Source: a bacterium (GTDB taxonomy: Bacteria; Bacteroidota; Ignavibacteria; Kapaibacteriales; UBA7675). From it: 64,000 nt of DNA. How positions within the stretch are numbered: position 1 is the stretch's first letter; each line of letters begins with the position of its first letter. A program made the position numbers and the translations under genes. Positions 37,401-44,611 of the stretch are shown piece after piece. The stretch lies in the NCBI GenBank assembly GCA_030430495.1, contig JAUIKM010000011.1, forward strand, positions 81,092 through 145,091, written 5' to 3'. A model generated the notes under the pieces. The model saw only the letters and a list, made by a program, of their open reading frames with translations. It did not search any database and had not been told where the DNA came from.

Positions 37401-40400
37401 GGCGACCTGGACAATGACGGCGATCTGGATGTCATCGTCGCCGGATTTGTGAACAGCCCGCAGCAACTCCTGCGCAATCTGCCGCCCCTTCCGAGCCTTG
37501 GCGCCATGACGCCCGTCGTCACAACCGCCAATCTCAACGCATTGGAATTGATGATCAGCGGCGCTGAGTTTGAATTCACGCAGGCGCAGATCAGCGTGCT
37601 GAATCCCGACGGTTCACCGGCGGGCACGACCACGCTGACCATCAGCAATGCCACGCGCGGCGCACTGACGGCTCACGTGGCGCCGGGACTGCTGTCCACC
37701 GCGGGAACACTGACCGTTACGATCGCCAATCCGGCCGGTTCGACCAGTACGACATTGACCGTGCTCAACGACAGCCCGACCATTTCCACCAGTCAGACCG
37801 CAGTCTTTGGACAGGAAGATGTTGCGCTGCTCATCAGCATGGCGGTCAACGATGTCTCTCCGGGTTTGTCCGGACTGGTGATCCTTCCGCCCGCTGCCGA
37901 CCTGACTACCGTGGCCTCAATCACACAGATCGGCGCGACGGCGGCAACGACACAATTTCTTGTCACTCCGGTCACAAATGCAAGCGGCAGCCTGCCTCTG
38001 ACTTTTCAGGTCAGCGACGGCTCACTGAGCAGTTCAACGACGTTTAACATTAACTTTTTACCGGTCAACGATCCGCCGACGATTTCCATCAGCCAAACGC
38101 AGATGAACCTGGACGAGAATGAAAAAGGTGCGCTGACGGTTCAGATCGGCGATGTCGACACACCGATTCACCTGCTGCAACTCGACGCCACTTCCGCCAA
38201 TCCGACTCTGCTGCCGGATGTCGGACTGGTATTGGGGGCAACGAGCGCGACGACGCTGTTGCAGGTTCAGCCGTTGTGTTTTGAACACGGCACATCGGCC
38301 GTTGTCATTAACATTTCCGATGGCGAAACCAGCCGGACAACCAGTTTTATCGTCAACGTCAGTGAAGCGGCATCACTGAGCATTTCCGGTTCCACCTGCG
38401 GCTGTCCGGATGTGCAGCTGACTTATTCAGCGCTGCCTGCATCGACGTCCGCAACGCATCACTGGACCGTGATCGGAGGGCAAATCACGAGCGGTCAAGG
38501 CAGCGGTGCAATTCAGCTGGTCTGGGACCGCGGCGCCACGAATGCCTCGGTTTCCGTCGAGCGAACGGCCTCCGGTATGTGCACGGCCGCCACGGTGCTC
38601 AACGTCACGCCGAAGACCATCCAGGCGGTCATGGACTACCTTGCGGTGAGCACGGCGTCGGCGAGCAGCAATGTTGTTAACAATGATACAGGCGTTGGCC
38701 TCGCGGTTGCATCGGTCGACGATCCGCTCGGCGGCACGGCCTCCGTCAGCGGCGGCACGGTCATCTACACGCCGGACGCCGGCTTCAGCGGCCTGGATAT
38801 GTTTAACTACATCGTGAGCTCGCCTGATGGTTGCACCGCCACCGGCTCCATAGTTGCGGCGGTAGCGGCCGGCGAAGACACACATGTCAACATCGAACTC
38901 GTCGAGAGCCACAGAGACCGCAGCGCCGGAGTGCGCGGGCTGCGGCGTGCCGTTGCGGCAGCGCTCAGTCCCGACGGACAGTTTGTCTATGCGGCCGGCC
39001 GCAGCGATCACTCGATTGCCATATTCTCCCGCGATACCTCCGACGGCAGTCTGCAATACATCAAGCGTGTCCGCAACGGCCGCAACGGCGTCAGCGGCCT
39101 CAAGTACGTCAATGACGTGGCCGTCAGCCCCGATGGACAATTCCTCCTTGCTGTCGGCTATGGCGACAATTCACTGGTGCTGTTTGAACGCGATGCGGGC
39201 TCCGGATTGTTAACATTTGTCGAGCGCAAAAAACAAGGTCACATGGACGGCGGCCTGGTGATAGACGGCATAAAACGGCCGCGCGGCCTGGCCGTCAGCT
39301 CCGACGGCAATTCGGTCTACGTCAGCGGCTACGCCAACAATGGATTGGCGGCGTTTCGCCTGAACAAAACGCTCGGGAACTTGTCCTTTGTCGAGTTCTT
39401 CAAGGATGGACATGACGGAGTGGACGGACTGCGCAAACCAATCGGCGTGAGCGTCGGCCTGGATGGACAATACGTCTATGTCGCGGGTTCGGGAGAAAGT
39501 GCGGTCAGCGTGTTTAGTCGCGACGCTCTGAGCGGTGAGTTAACGTATGTCGCCCGCTACAAAGACGGCGGCGGCGGAATCGACGGTATAAACACTGCCG
39601 TTGATGTGGCGCTGTCTCCGGACGGACGGCACGTCTACGTGGCCGGCGCCGGCGACGACGCCATCGCACTGTTCCGACGCAACTCCACCAGCGGTCTCCT
39701 CAGTTTTGTTGAAATGTTCAAAAACGGAACTCACGGTATCAGTGGACTCGACGGAATCAGTACTGTCGCCGTCTCCGCCGACGGCGGACAGGTCTGGGCC
39801 GCCGGACAAAACAGCAGTGCGGTGGTTTTGTTTAAGCGTAGCCCCGATGACGGCCGCCTGACGTTCGTGCAGAGCGTCAGCGATGGCCACGACGGATTTG
39901 ACGACCTGGCCGGCACAATGATGAATGCCGTCAGCAATGACAGCCGTCATTCATATGCGCCCGGCAGTCTTGACAACGCCCTCAACGTCCTTTTCCGCAA
40001 CCGCATGCCCGCGGCCCTCGACGATGCCGCCGGATCGACCGTTAAAAATTCAACGCTGGTAATCGAACCACTTGTTAACGACAACGATCTGGACGACCAC
40101 ATGCTGACGATCTCAGCGAAGACGGACGGCGCACTCGGCACAGTCGCAATCACGGGCGGCGGCACAACGCTGGACTACAGCGCCGGCGCGGCAAGCGGTG
40201 TGGATCAGTTTACTTACACGATCGAAGACGGCCACGGCGGGTCTTCAACGGCGACGGTGACGGTGAGCGTCGTCAACGCCAAAAGCGGAAATGCCGAGCT
40301 GACAATTGATTACAGAAACGCTGATCTGTTAACAGTTTCGCCGAATCCGGCGCGCGACAACATTCAAGTGTCGTTTGCACTGGATGAAACGGCGAATGTT

Positions 40401-40604
40401 CGCGTGCGGCTCACCGATGTGCGGGGACAGCGCCTGACCGGCTTCGAACTCGAAGATCTGCCGGCCGGCAACCACGTCAAAGGGCTCGACCTGTTTGCGG
40501 AGAGCGGAGCGAAACTCGCCGCCGGCATGTACTATGTCGAACTGAAAACTGTTAACACCCGGGGCGTGGAACGCACATTCACCTGTCCCCTGCTCGTCCG
40601 CTGA
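34467..40604 (+). CDS. giant multidomain secreted protein: cadherin/Ig-like, FG-GAP, propeller, T9SS sorting domain
   Basis: 2045 residues from ATG 34467; a TTG eight codons earlier is less likely since MKLFIALLSLGAFVLSAPHALAQ is a good signal peptide. Blocks in order: Ig-like (about 30-130); repeated cadherin-like units with NDVPEF, NDAPTF and NDPPQI linkers (about 130-560); a Big-like domain (about 560-670); seven FG-GAP repeats with GDLDGDGDLDAI calcium loops (about 690-1005); more Ig/cadherin units; a YVTN/lactonase-like propeller with GxxxYVAG…SRD units (about 1480-1840); a further Ig-like unit (ENDNDLDDHML type); and a T9SS sorting domain from SPNPARDNIQV to the final CPLLVR. It is likely a surface adhesin or matrix protein. 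DNA of the FG-GAP part is nearly repetitive, so length may vary between strains. Confidence 0.9.
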   Translation: MKLFIALLSLGAFVLSAPHALAQPTELRIVSNSMSSSPLSGESFDVLVHATDAGGLQSAVSSPTVIGLDFGAANLSLFSGGTQATMSIGSSQATISLALRNGSNSAIPTTVSISVASGDVLTATSTSVTIGANRAPVLTVTFASLTTNEDITTSFNVSLFDPDDATADIVLSAAADNPILVPTGNIVQVGGTGASTQFTLTPGTNQNVNSEGVATIQISADDGVNNQSTSFSLTVNAVNDVPEFTHGEALGFYEDNGPVNTAWILPGFNDGDPEVSQNLTFHVTTNNAALFDIQPSINSINGVISFGALPSSNGNATIFVSLSDNGGTARGGVNSTATVTALIAIIALNDAPTFTTGANVSATEDSGPYSAAFAGSIDDGDPELNQVLTFHLVSDNAALFAVQPAIAPTNGNLSFVPAGNAFGTALVSVSLSDSGPPGGGSFNTSATQQFRINVSPVNDPPQISTSQSLLSTDVSRAITTSVLLADVDTPITGLSLSVNSDNPALLPTNNIVQLGATAATSLFRFSPLPATLGSVTVTITVDDGEFQRSTTFMLDVLSNVPIVTSVSPPANTTASARNADILIDFIGGMDTGTLTTATMPTNANLILYGMQSGHISTAATLSYTNGNTRVVIDPAAKFHAGEKVMLTVTGASNIGGFSMTRALVHGFRAAADHGRAVFGHTLLGAGQSGGLAIGDLDGDGDLDAIIANTVNAGQEIWLNNGDATFDVSSFGGGNSTDVALGDLDGDGDLDAIVSNTGQANQIWLNNGDASFSTQNIGGSLNSHKVSIGDLDGDGDLDAIVANNNNQVQELLFNRGDGTFTVSSKDAGYVKSLEIGDLDGDGDLDVFLVNLSGFPNRVWINDGAGNFASVLHDIDGGQDVTLGDLDGDGDLDALLVSDPHVLLRNNGNATFSSSYLPATPGGCGSCIAAALGDVDGDGDLDAIVANADDGKQQGLWINDGNANFSFQAIGADRGIGVDFGDLDNDGDLDVIVAGFVNSPQQLLRNLPPLPSLGAMTPVVTTANLNALELMISGAEFEFTQAQISVLNPDGSPAGTTTLTISNATRGALTAHVAPGLLSTAGTLTVTIANPAGSTSTTLTVLNDSPTISTSQTAVFGQEDVALLISMAVNDVSPGLSGLVILPPAADLTTVASITQIGATAATTQFLVTPVTNASGSLPLTFQVSDGSLSSSTTFNINFLPVNDPPTISISQTQMNLDENEKGALTVQIGDVDTPIHLLQLDATSANPTLLPDVGLVLGATSATTLLQVQPLCFEHGTSAVVINISDGETSRTTSFIVNVSEAASLSISGSTCGCPDVQLTYSALPASTSATHHWTVIGGQITSGQGSGAIQLVWDRGATNASVSVERTASGMCTAATVLNVTPKTIQAVMDYLAVSTASASSNVVNNDTGVGLAVASVDDPLGGTASVSGGTVIYTPDAGFSGLDMFNYIVSSPDGCTATGSIVAAVAAGEDTHVNIELVESHRDRSAGVRGLRRAVAAALSPDGQFVYAAGRSDHSIAIFSRDTSDGSLQYIKRVRNGRNGVSGLKYVNDVAVSPDGQFLLAVGYGDNSLVLFERDAGSGLLTFVERKKQGHMDGGLVIDGIKRPRGLAVSSDGNSVYVSGYANNGLAAFRLNKTLGNLSFVEFFKDGHDGVDGLRKPIGVSVGLDGQYVYVAGSGESAVSVFSRDALSGELTYVARYKDGGGGIDGINTAVDVALSPDGRHVYVAGAGDDAIALFRRNSTSGLLSFVEMFKNGTHGISGLDGISTVAVSADGGQVWAAGQNSSAVVLFKRSPDDGRLTFVQSVSDGHDGFDDLAGTMMNAVSNDSRHSYAPGSLDNALNVLFRNRMPAALDDAAGSTVKNSTLVIEPLVNDNDLDDHMLTISAKTDGALGTVAITGGGTTLDYSAGAASGVDQFTYTIEDGHGGSSTATVTVSVVNAKSGNAELTIDYRNADLLTVSPNPARDNIQVSFALDETANVRVRLTDVRGQRLTGFELEDLPAGNHVKGLDLFAESGAKLAAGMYYVELKTVNTRGVERTFTCPLLVR

Positions 40605-40609
40605 GGAAC

Positions 40610-40636
40610 AAGACGCGGCCTGGTCCGCCGCGTCTT
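40610..40636. terminator. bidirectional hairpin between convergent genes
   Basis: A perfect 10-bp stem, AAGACGCGGC (40610-40619) with GCCGCGTCTT (40627-40636), and a 7-nt loop. It sits 6 bp after the plus-strand giant gene and touches the stop codon of the minus-strand kinase gene. On the plus strand a pyrimidine-rich tail (CTCTTCTTTTG) follows. Confidence 0.75.
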
Positions 40637-41874
40637 CAGCCCTCTTCTTTTGTCGGAATCTCAATCGTAAAAGTCGTGCCTTTGCCCGGCGCGCTGTCCC
40701 TGATGTAAATGCGTCCTTTGTGATACTCTTCTATGATGCGTTTACAGAGGCTCAGTCCAAGTCCCCAGCCGCGTTTTTTGGTGGTAAAGCCGGGTTTGAA
40801 TACGGAGCGTTTTAAGGCGGTCGACATGCCTTTGCCGGTGTCCGTCACGTTGATGACCGTGCGCTGCGGCTCCCGGACCATTTGCAGCGTGATGGCGCCG
40901 GCGGCCTGCTCCATCGACTCGGCCGCGTTTTTGATCAGGTTTTCAATGACCCACTCAAACAACACGGAGTTGACCTCGGCGTGAATGTCGTCGCTGAAAT
41001 CGCGGATGACTTCCACGCGTTTCCCGAGGCGCGGCAGGCGCAACTCGTAGTAACGCGAGACTTTTTCCACCAGGGCGGAAATATTCTGGTCCTCGCGGTC
41101 GGGACGCGAGCCGATCTTTGAAAATCGGTCGGCAATTTTGTTCAGTCGCTCGATGTCCACGCGCATTTCGTGGGCGGCCTGTTCCACCTGATCGCGTTTG
41201 TCGCAGTCGTACTTGAGTATCTCAATCCAGGCCATCAAACTGGAGAGCGGCGTGCCCAGCTGGTGCGCCGCCTCCTTGGCCATCCCCGCCCAGATGTTGG
41301 ACTGCTCCGTGCGGCGAATGTAGTTGAAACCCACAAAACCGATGAAGATAAATCCACTGATGGCGGAGAACTGCAACAACGGGAACATCTGCAGGCGCGT
41401 GATCTGCTCGGAGTTGGAATAGTACAGCCGCTGTACCGGCTCGCCGTTGCTGTCGTGCATGACGATCGGTTCGTTCTCCGAGCCGAACTGCCGCACCAGC
41501 TCAATCAGGTAGGCCATTTGCTGTTCCGGGGTTGTGTACACGCTCGTGTCGACGACCACATTTTCCGTGCCGTACACGTAGGGCATTTGCGGCGCTCCGT
41601 TCTGATCCGTCAGGATCATCGGAAAGTGAATCTGCGGCAACAGGTTGTTCTGGAAAAAATCGATCACCGCCGTCGACGGATCGTCCAGGTTCAGCAGCAG
41701 CTCGGTGTACTCGGCGTAGAGCGCCGCCAGGTTCTCCTCGTTCTTGCGCAGATCTTCCACCAGAGTGTTGGTGTAGATCATCACGACCGCCACAATAATC
41801 GCCGCCAGAACCGCCAGCAGCCACTTGATGCGACCGGCCGTCGGCCTGAAAAACTTGCTGATTGCAGGATTCAT
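40636..41874 (-). CDS. membrane-bound sensor histidine kinase
   Basis: 412 residues. Two membrane segments, about 18-36 and 165-183, bracket a periplasmic sensor region of about 125 residues with no recognised domain. The kinase core follows: H-box AKEAAHQLGTPLSSL with His204 as the phosphate acceptor, N-box WVIENLIKNAAESM, G1 DTGKGM, F/G2 FKPGFTTKKRGWGLGLSLCKRI. The H-box AHQLGTP is a variant of the usual HE-L-R/K-TP pattern, lacking the Glu after His and with Gln in its place. No response regulator lies beside it; the neighbouring gene upstream (70 bp, same strand) encodes a VanX-like dipeptidase. Confidence 0.93.
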   Translation of the reverse strand: MNPAISKFFRPTAGRIKWLLAVLAAIIVAVVMIYTNTLVEDLRKNEENLAALYAEYTELLLNLDDPSTAVIDFFQNNLLPQIHFPMILTDQNGAPQMPYVYGTENVVVDTSVYTTPEQQMAYLIELVRQFGSENEPIVMHDSNGEPVQRLYYSNSEQITRLQMFPLLQFSAISGFIFIGFVGFNYIRRTEQSNIWAGMAKEAAHQLGTPLSSLMAWIEILKYDCDKRDQVEQAAHEMRVDIERLNKIADRFSKIGSRPDREDQNISALVEKVSRYYELRLPRLGKRVEVIRDFSDDIHAEVNSVLFEWVIENLIKNAAESMEQAAGAITLQMVREPQRTVINVTDTGKGMSTALKRSVFKPGFTTKKRGWGLGLSLCKRIIEEYHKGRIYIRDSAPGKGTTFTIEIPTKEEG

Positions 41875-41944
41875 AGCTCGTATTCCCGGAGTCCGCCGCT
41901 GTGAGGACGGCTACTTTAACATCTTGATAAACAAGGACTTACCT

Positions 41945-42637
41945 CTACCCGCCAGATCTCTTGTTTGTCATTGTGGGTGCAATCTCGAGCAGGTCGCGGA
42001 GCGGAATATCCAGAATCGGATAACTGCGCCAGTCCGCTGCGTCGTAGTGCCACCACTCGCCCCTGTACGGCAGGAAGCCGTGGCGTCGCATCACGTCGCG
42101 CAGCAACTCCCGGCGGCGGATGGCCGCGGCGGAAGCGCCGGTGTAATCGTGATGCGCGCGCTCGCTAAAATCGTCAAAGTCGCTCGGCATTTCAAGTTCG
42201 TCGCCGTCCAGCGTCACCAGCGTCAGGTCGAGCGCCGCACCGCGATTGTGGCGCGAGCCGTTGCCCGGCGTGGCGACGTACCGCGGATCGCCGACGAGTT
42301 CCCACATGCGCAGCGTCACGGCGTAGGGGCGGTAGGCGTCGAAGACTTTGAGCGCATAACCGTAGCTGCGCAGCTCCAGCCACGCGCCCTCCAGTCGCTC
42401 GGCCACCGCGCGGCGCACAAAGCAGGCCGCAGTGTCGTACAGGATTTCGCCGGTAAAATTGGCGGGCGTGGCGTAGCGGATGTCCAGGAAAATGCCGGGA
42501 ATCACGCTGCGCAGCTCGACCATATCACGCGCCGCTTCCGCGGCGGAGGTCGCGGGGATGTTTACTGTCGTCATACACACAGCCGCTGTCCAGTATGCGA
42601 TGCGCCGCCGCAGGCGGCCAACTCGGCGAATCGGCAT
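41945..42637 (-). CDS. D-alanyl-D-alanine dipeptidase, VanX/DdpX type, secreted
   Basis: 230 residues. An N-terminal basic and hydrophobic segment (RRIAYWTAAVCMTTVNIPATSAA) suggests export, unlike cytoplasmic VanX. The M15 zinc-peptidase core is complete: Arg103 in DAYRP, the SRHNRGAALD zinc motif with His130 and Asp137, and Glu194 with the third ligand His197 in GEWWHYD. The enzyme cleaves D-Ala-D-Ala; in DdpX-type roles it recycles the dipeptide from peptidoglycan. No vanH or vanA-type ligase is nearby, so vancomycin resistance is not suggested by the context. The neighbouring kinase gene is 70 bp downstream. Confidence 0.9.
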   Translation of the reverse strand: MPIRRVGRLRRRIAYWTAAVCMTTVNIPATSAAEAARDMVELRSVIPGIFLDIRYATPANFTGEILYDTAACFVRRAVAERLEGAWLELRSYGYALKVFDAYRPYAVTLRMWELVGDPRYVATPGNGSRHNRGAALDLTLVTLDGDELEMPSDFDDFSERAHHDYTGASAAAIRRRELLRDVMRRHGFLPYRGEWWHYDAADWRSYPILDIPLRDLLEIAPTMTNKRSGG

Positions 42638-42770
42638 TGTTCACCCGATGGAAAACAAAAATTTCATAAGGAGGACGCCGCGGCGGCCGATCAGATTGCC
42701 GCAGGGGTTTTGTAGTTGCCCGCCGCCGACCTAATTTCGGCCTTCGACCAGCAAAACGACGAGAACGAGA

Positions 42771-43022
42771 ATGCCCCAAACCTCCCGGCCGCGCGCCGGA
42801 CGCATCTACCTGCTGCTGACCCTGACCTGCCTTCTCAGCATTCCCTGGTGGGCCACCGAAACGCAGAACGGCATGCTCTTCGGCTATCCCTCCTGGGCCG
42901 TCTATTCCGTGCTGATGTCGGTCCTGTTCGGCCTGACAATCGCCTTTGTCATTGGACGCTTCTGGGACCGCCTGGCCGCCATCGAGCCCGAAACCGCGGA
43001 GGAGATGCAGCGTGACGCCTGA
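42771..43022 (+). CDS. small two-helix membrane protein, symporter partner (DUF3311/YhdT-like)
   Basis: 83 residues with two hydrophobic segments (about 10-26 and 40-62). The stretch IPWWATETQNGMLFGYPSWAVYSVLMS is of the kind found in small proteins encoded directly before sodium:solute symporters. It overlaps the symporter gene by 11 nt, so the two are translationally linked. Probably an accessory subunit; no known catalytic residues. Confidence 0.75.
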   Translation: MPQTSRPRAGRIYLLLTLTCLLSIPWWATETQNGMLFGYPSWAVYSVLMSVLFGLTIAFVIGRFWDRLAAIEPETAEEMQRDA

Positions 43023-44490
43023 TTTCAACCTGGGCGCGGGAGCGCTCTCCGTGATAGCGCTCTACCTGCTGGCGCTCGTGGGCATCGGCATCGCCGGACG
43101 TCGCAGCAGCAAAGAAAACTCGCTGGACGACTTTTACCTGGGCGGGCGCGGCATGGGTTTCCTCGTGCTGCTTCTGACGCTCTACGCCACGCAGTACAGC
43201 GGCAATACCCTGATCGGTTTTGCCGGGCGCGCCTACCGCGAGGGATTCCTCTTCCTGATGAGCGTCACCTTCATGATGGCCGTGATCGCCGTGTTTGTCG
43301 CTTATGCGCCGCGCCTGCGGACCCTGGCGGAGCGGCATCGCTTCCTGACCGTCGGCGACTACGTGCAGCAGCGCTACGGCTCTACCACGCTGACGGTACT
43401 GGTGAGCGGCCTGTCGATTTTTGCGCTGGGCAATTACATCCTGACGAATCTGAAGGCAATGGGCTCGATTGTGGAAATCGTCAGCGGCGGCGCGATTCCC
43501 TTCGCCTACGGAATTATCGGCCTCTCGCTGATCATGGTCGTCTACGAAACGCTCGGCGGCATGCGCAGCGTGGCCTGGACGGACGTGCTGCAGGGCGTGA
43601 TCCTGCTGGCGGGCTGCGTGGCCATCCTTTTTGCCGTTGAATATCTCTACGAAACCCGCGGCGGCACGGCGGCGGCCATCCACTCCGCCCGCCCCGACCT
43701 GTGGGACGCGCCGACCGGCGCACAGAAAGTCTCGTGGCTGAGCACGCTCATTCTGCTCGGCATCGGCATAGCGATGTACCCGCACGCCATTCAACGCATT
43801 TTTGCCGCCGGCAGCAGCCGCGCCCTGAAACGCTCGCTGCAGTGGATGGCCGTCCTGCCGCTGGTGACGACGCTCTTCATGGTTTACGTCGGCATCGTCG
43901 GCAACGCGCACTTCCCCGACCTGAGCCGCCTGGAGAGCGACAACATCACACTCATGATGCTCGGCGAGCTGACGCGCGCGTTTGCGGGCATGGAGTGGCT
44001 GGTGGTCCTGTTTATCTGCGCGGCCACGGCGGCGATCATGTCCACCATCGACTCGGCGCTGCTGGCGATCTCTTCCCTGTTCACGCAGGACATGTTTCGT
44101 CGTCTGCGCCCCGCCAGCAATCAATCCGACCTGACGCGCGTCGGCAAGATCGTTTCGTGGTTGATCATGGCGGCGATGGCCTGGCTGGCGATTGAATCGC
44201 GCGAGACAATCTGGCGGCTGTTGGAAATCAAACTCGAGATTCTGTGCCAGATAGCTCCGGCGGTCATTCTGGGCATCAACCGCGCCGCACTCGGCAAACG
44301 GGCCGTGCTCGGCGGCATTCTGGCCGGACTTCTGGCCACCTGTGTCTTGATGTTCGGCGGCGATGGCCAATGGAACAAACCGCTCGGCGTGCACGCCGGC
44401 GTCTGGGGACTGGCGATCAACCTCCTCGTTCTGACGCTGATTCAGTCCACAACGGGAAGGCGCGCAACACAAGTACAGGTCGGCGGCTGA
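43012..44490 (+). CDS. sodium:solute symporter (SSS) family transporter
   Basis: 492 residues from GTG 43012, which has GGAGGAG at a good distance; a longer frame starting at 42946 lies inside the previous gene and is not favoured. About 13 hydrophobic segments are visible. The stretch ATQYSGNTLIGFAGRAYREG near 55-75 is a conserved SSS motif, and later segments such as WLVVLFICAATAAIMSTIDSALLAISSL fit the sodium-binding core. Inner-membrane sodium-coupled uptake is expected; the substrate cannot be told (SSS members carry sugars, amino acids, pantothenate and others). Confidence 0.92.
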   Translation: MTPDFNLGAGALSVIALYLLALVGIGIAGRRSSKENSLDDFYLGGRGMGFLVLLLTLYATQYSGNTLIGFAGRAYREGFLFLMSVTFMMAVIAVFVAYAPRLRTLAERHRFLTVGDYVQQRYGSTTLTVLVSGLSIFALGNYILTNLKAMGSIVEIVSGGAIPFAYGIIGLSLIMVVYETLGGMRSVAWTDVLQGVILLAGCVAILFAVEYLYETRGGTAAAIHSARPDLWDAPTGAQKVSWLSTLILLGIGIAMYPHAIQRIFAAGSSRALKRSLQWMAVLPLVTTLFMVYVGIVGNAHFPDLSRLESDNITLMMLGELTRAFAGMEWLVVLFICAATAAIMSTIDSALLAISSLFTQDMFRRLRPASNQSDLTRVGKIVSWLIMAAMAWLAIESRETIWRLLEIKLEILCQIAPAVILGINRAALGKRAVLGGILAGLLATCVLMFGGDGQWNKPLGVHAGVWGLAINLLVLTLIQSTTGRRATQVQVGG

Positions 44491-44611
44491 GGCGCGTCGA
44501 CCATTTGCCCGCTCTTTTTCAACAGCCTCTTCTGTTTAACATGGCAGATTGACGCGTCAAACGCGCGGGTCCGTCATCAAGCCTTTGAGCTTTCACTCTT
44601 TTAACACAGCT

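Noticed and set aside
40636..42637. Vancomycin-resistance (van) cluster
   Set aside because: A VanX-type enzyme and a kinase are present, but no vanH, vanA/B ligase or response regulator; the dipeptidase appears exported.
42949..44472. 507-codon minus-strand frame opposite the sodium symporter gene
   Set aside because: The plus strand encodes a clear multi-helix SSS transporter; the minus frame is a shadow.
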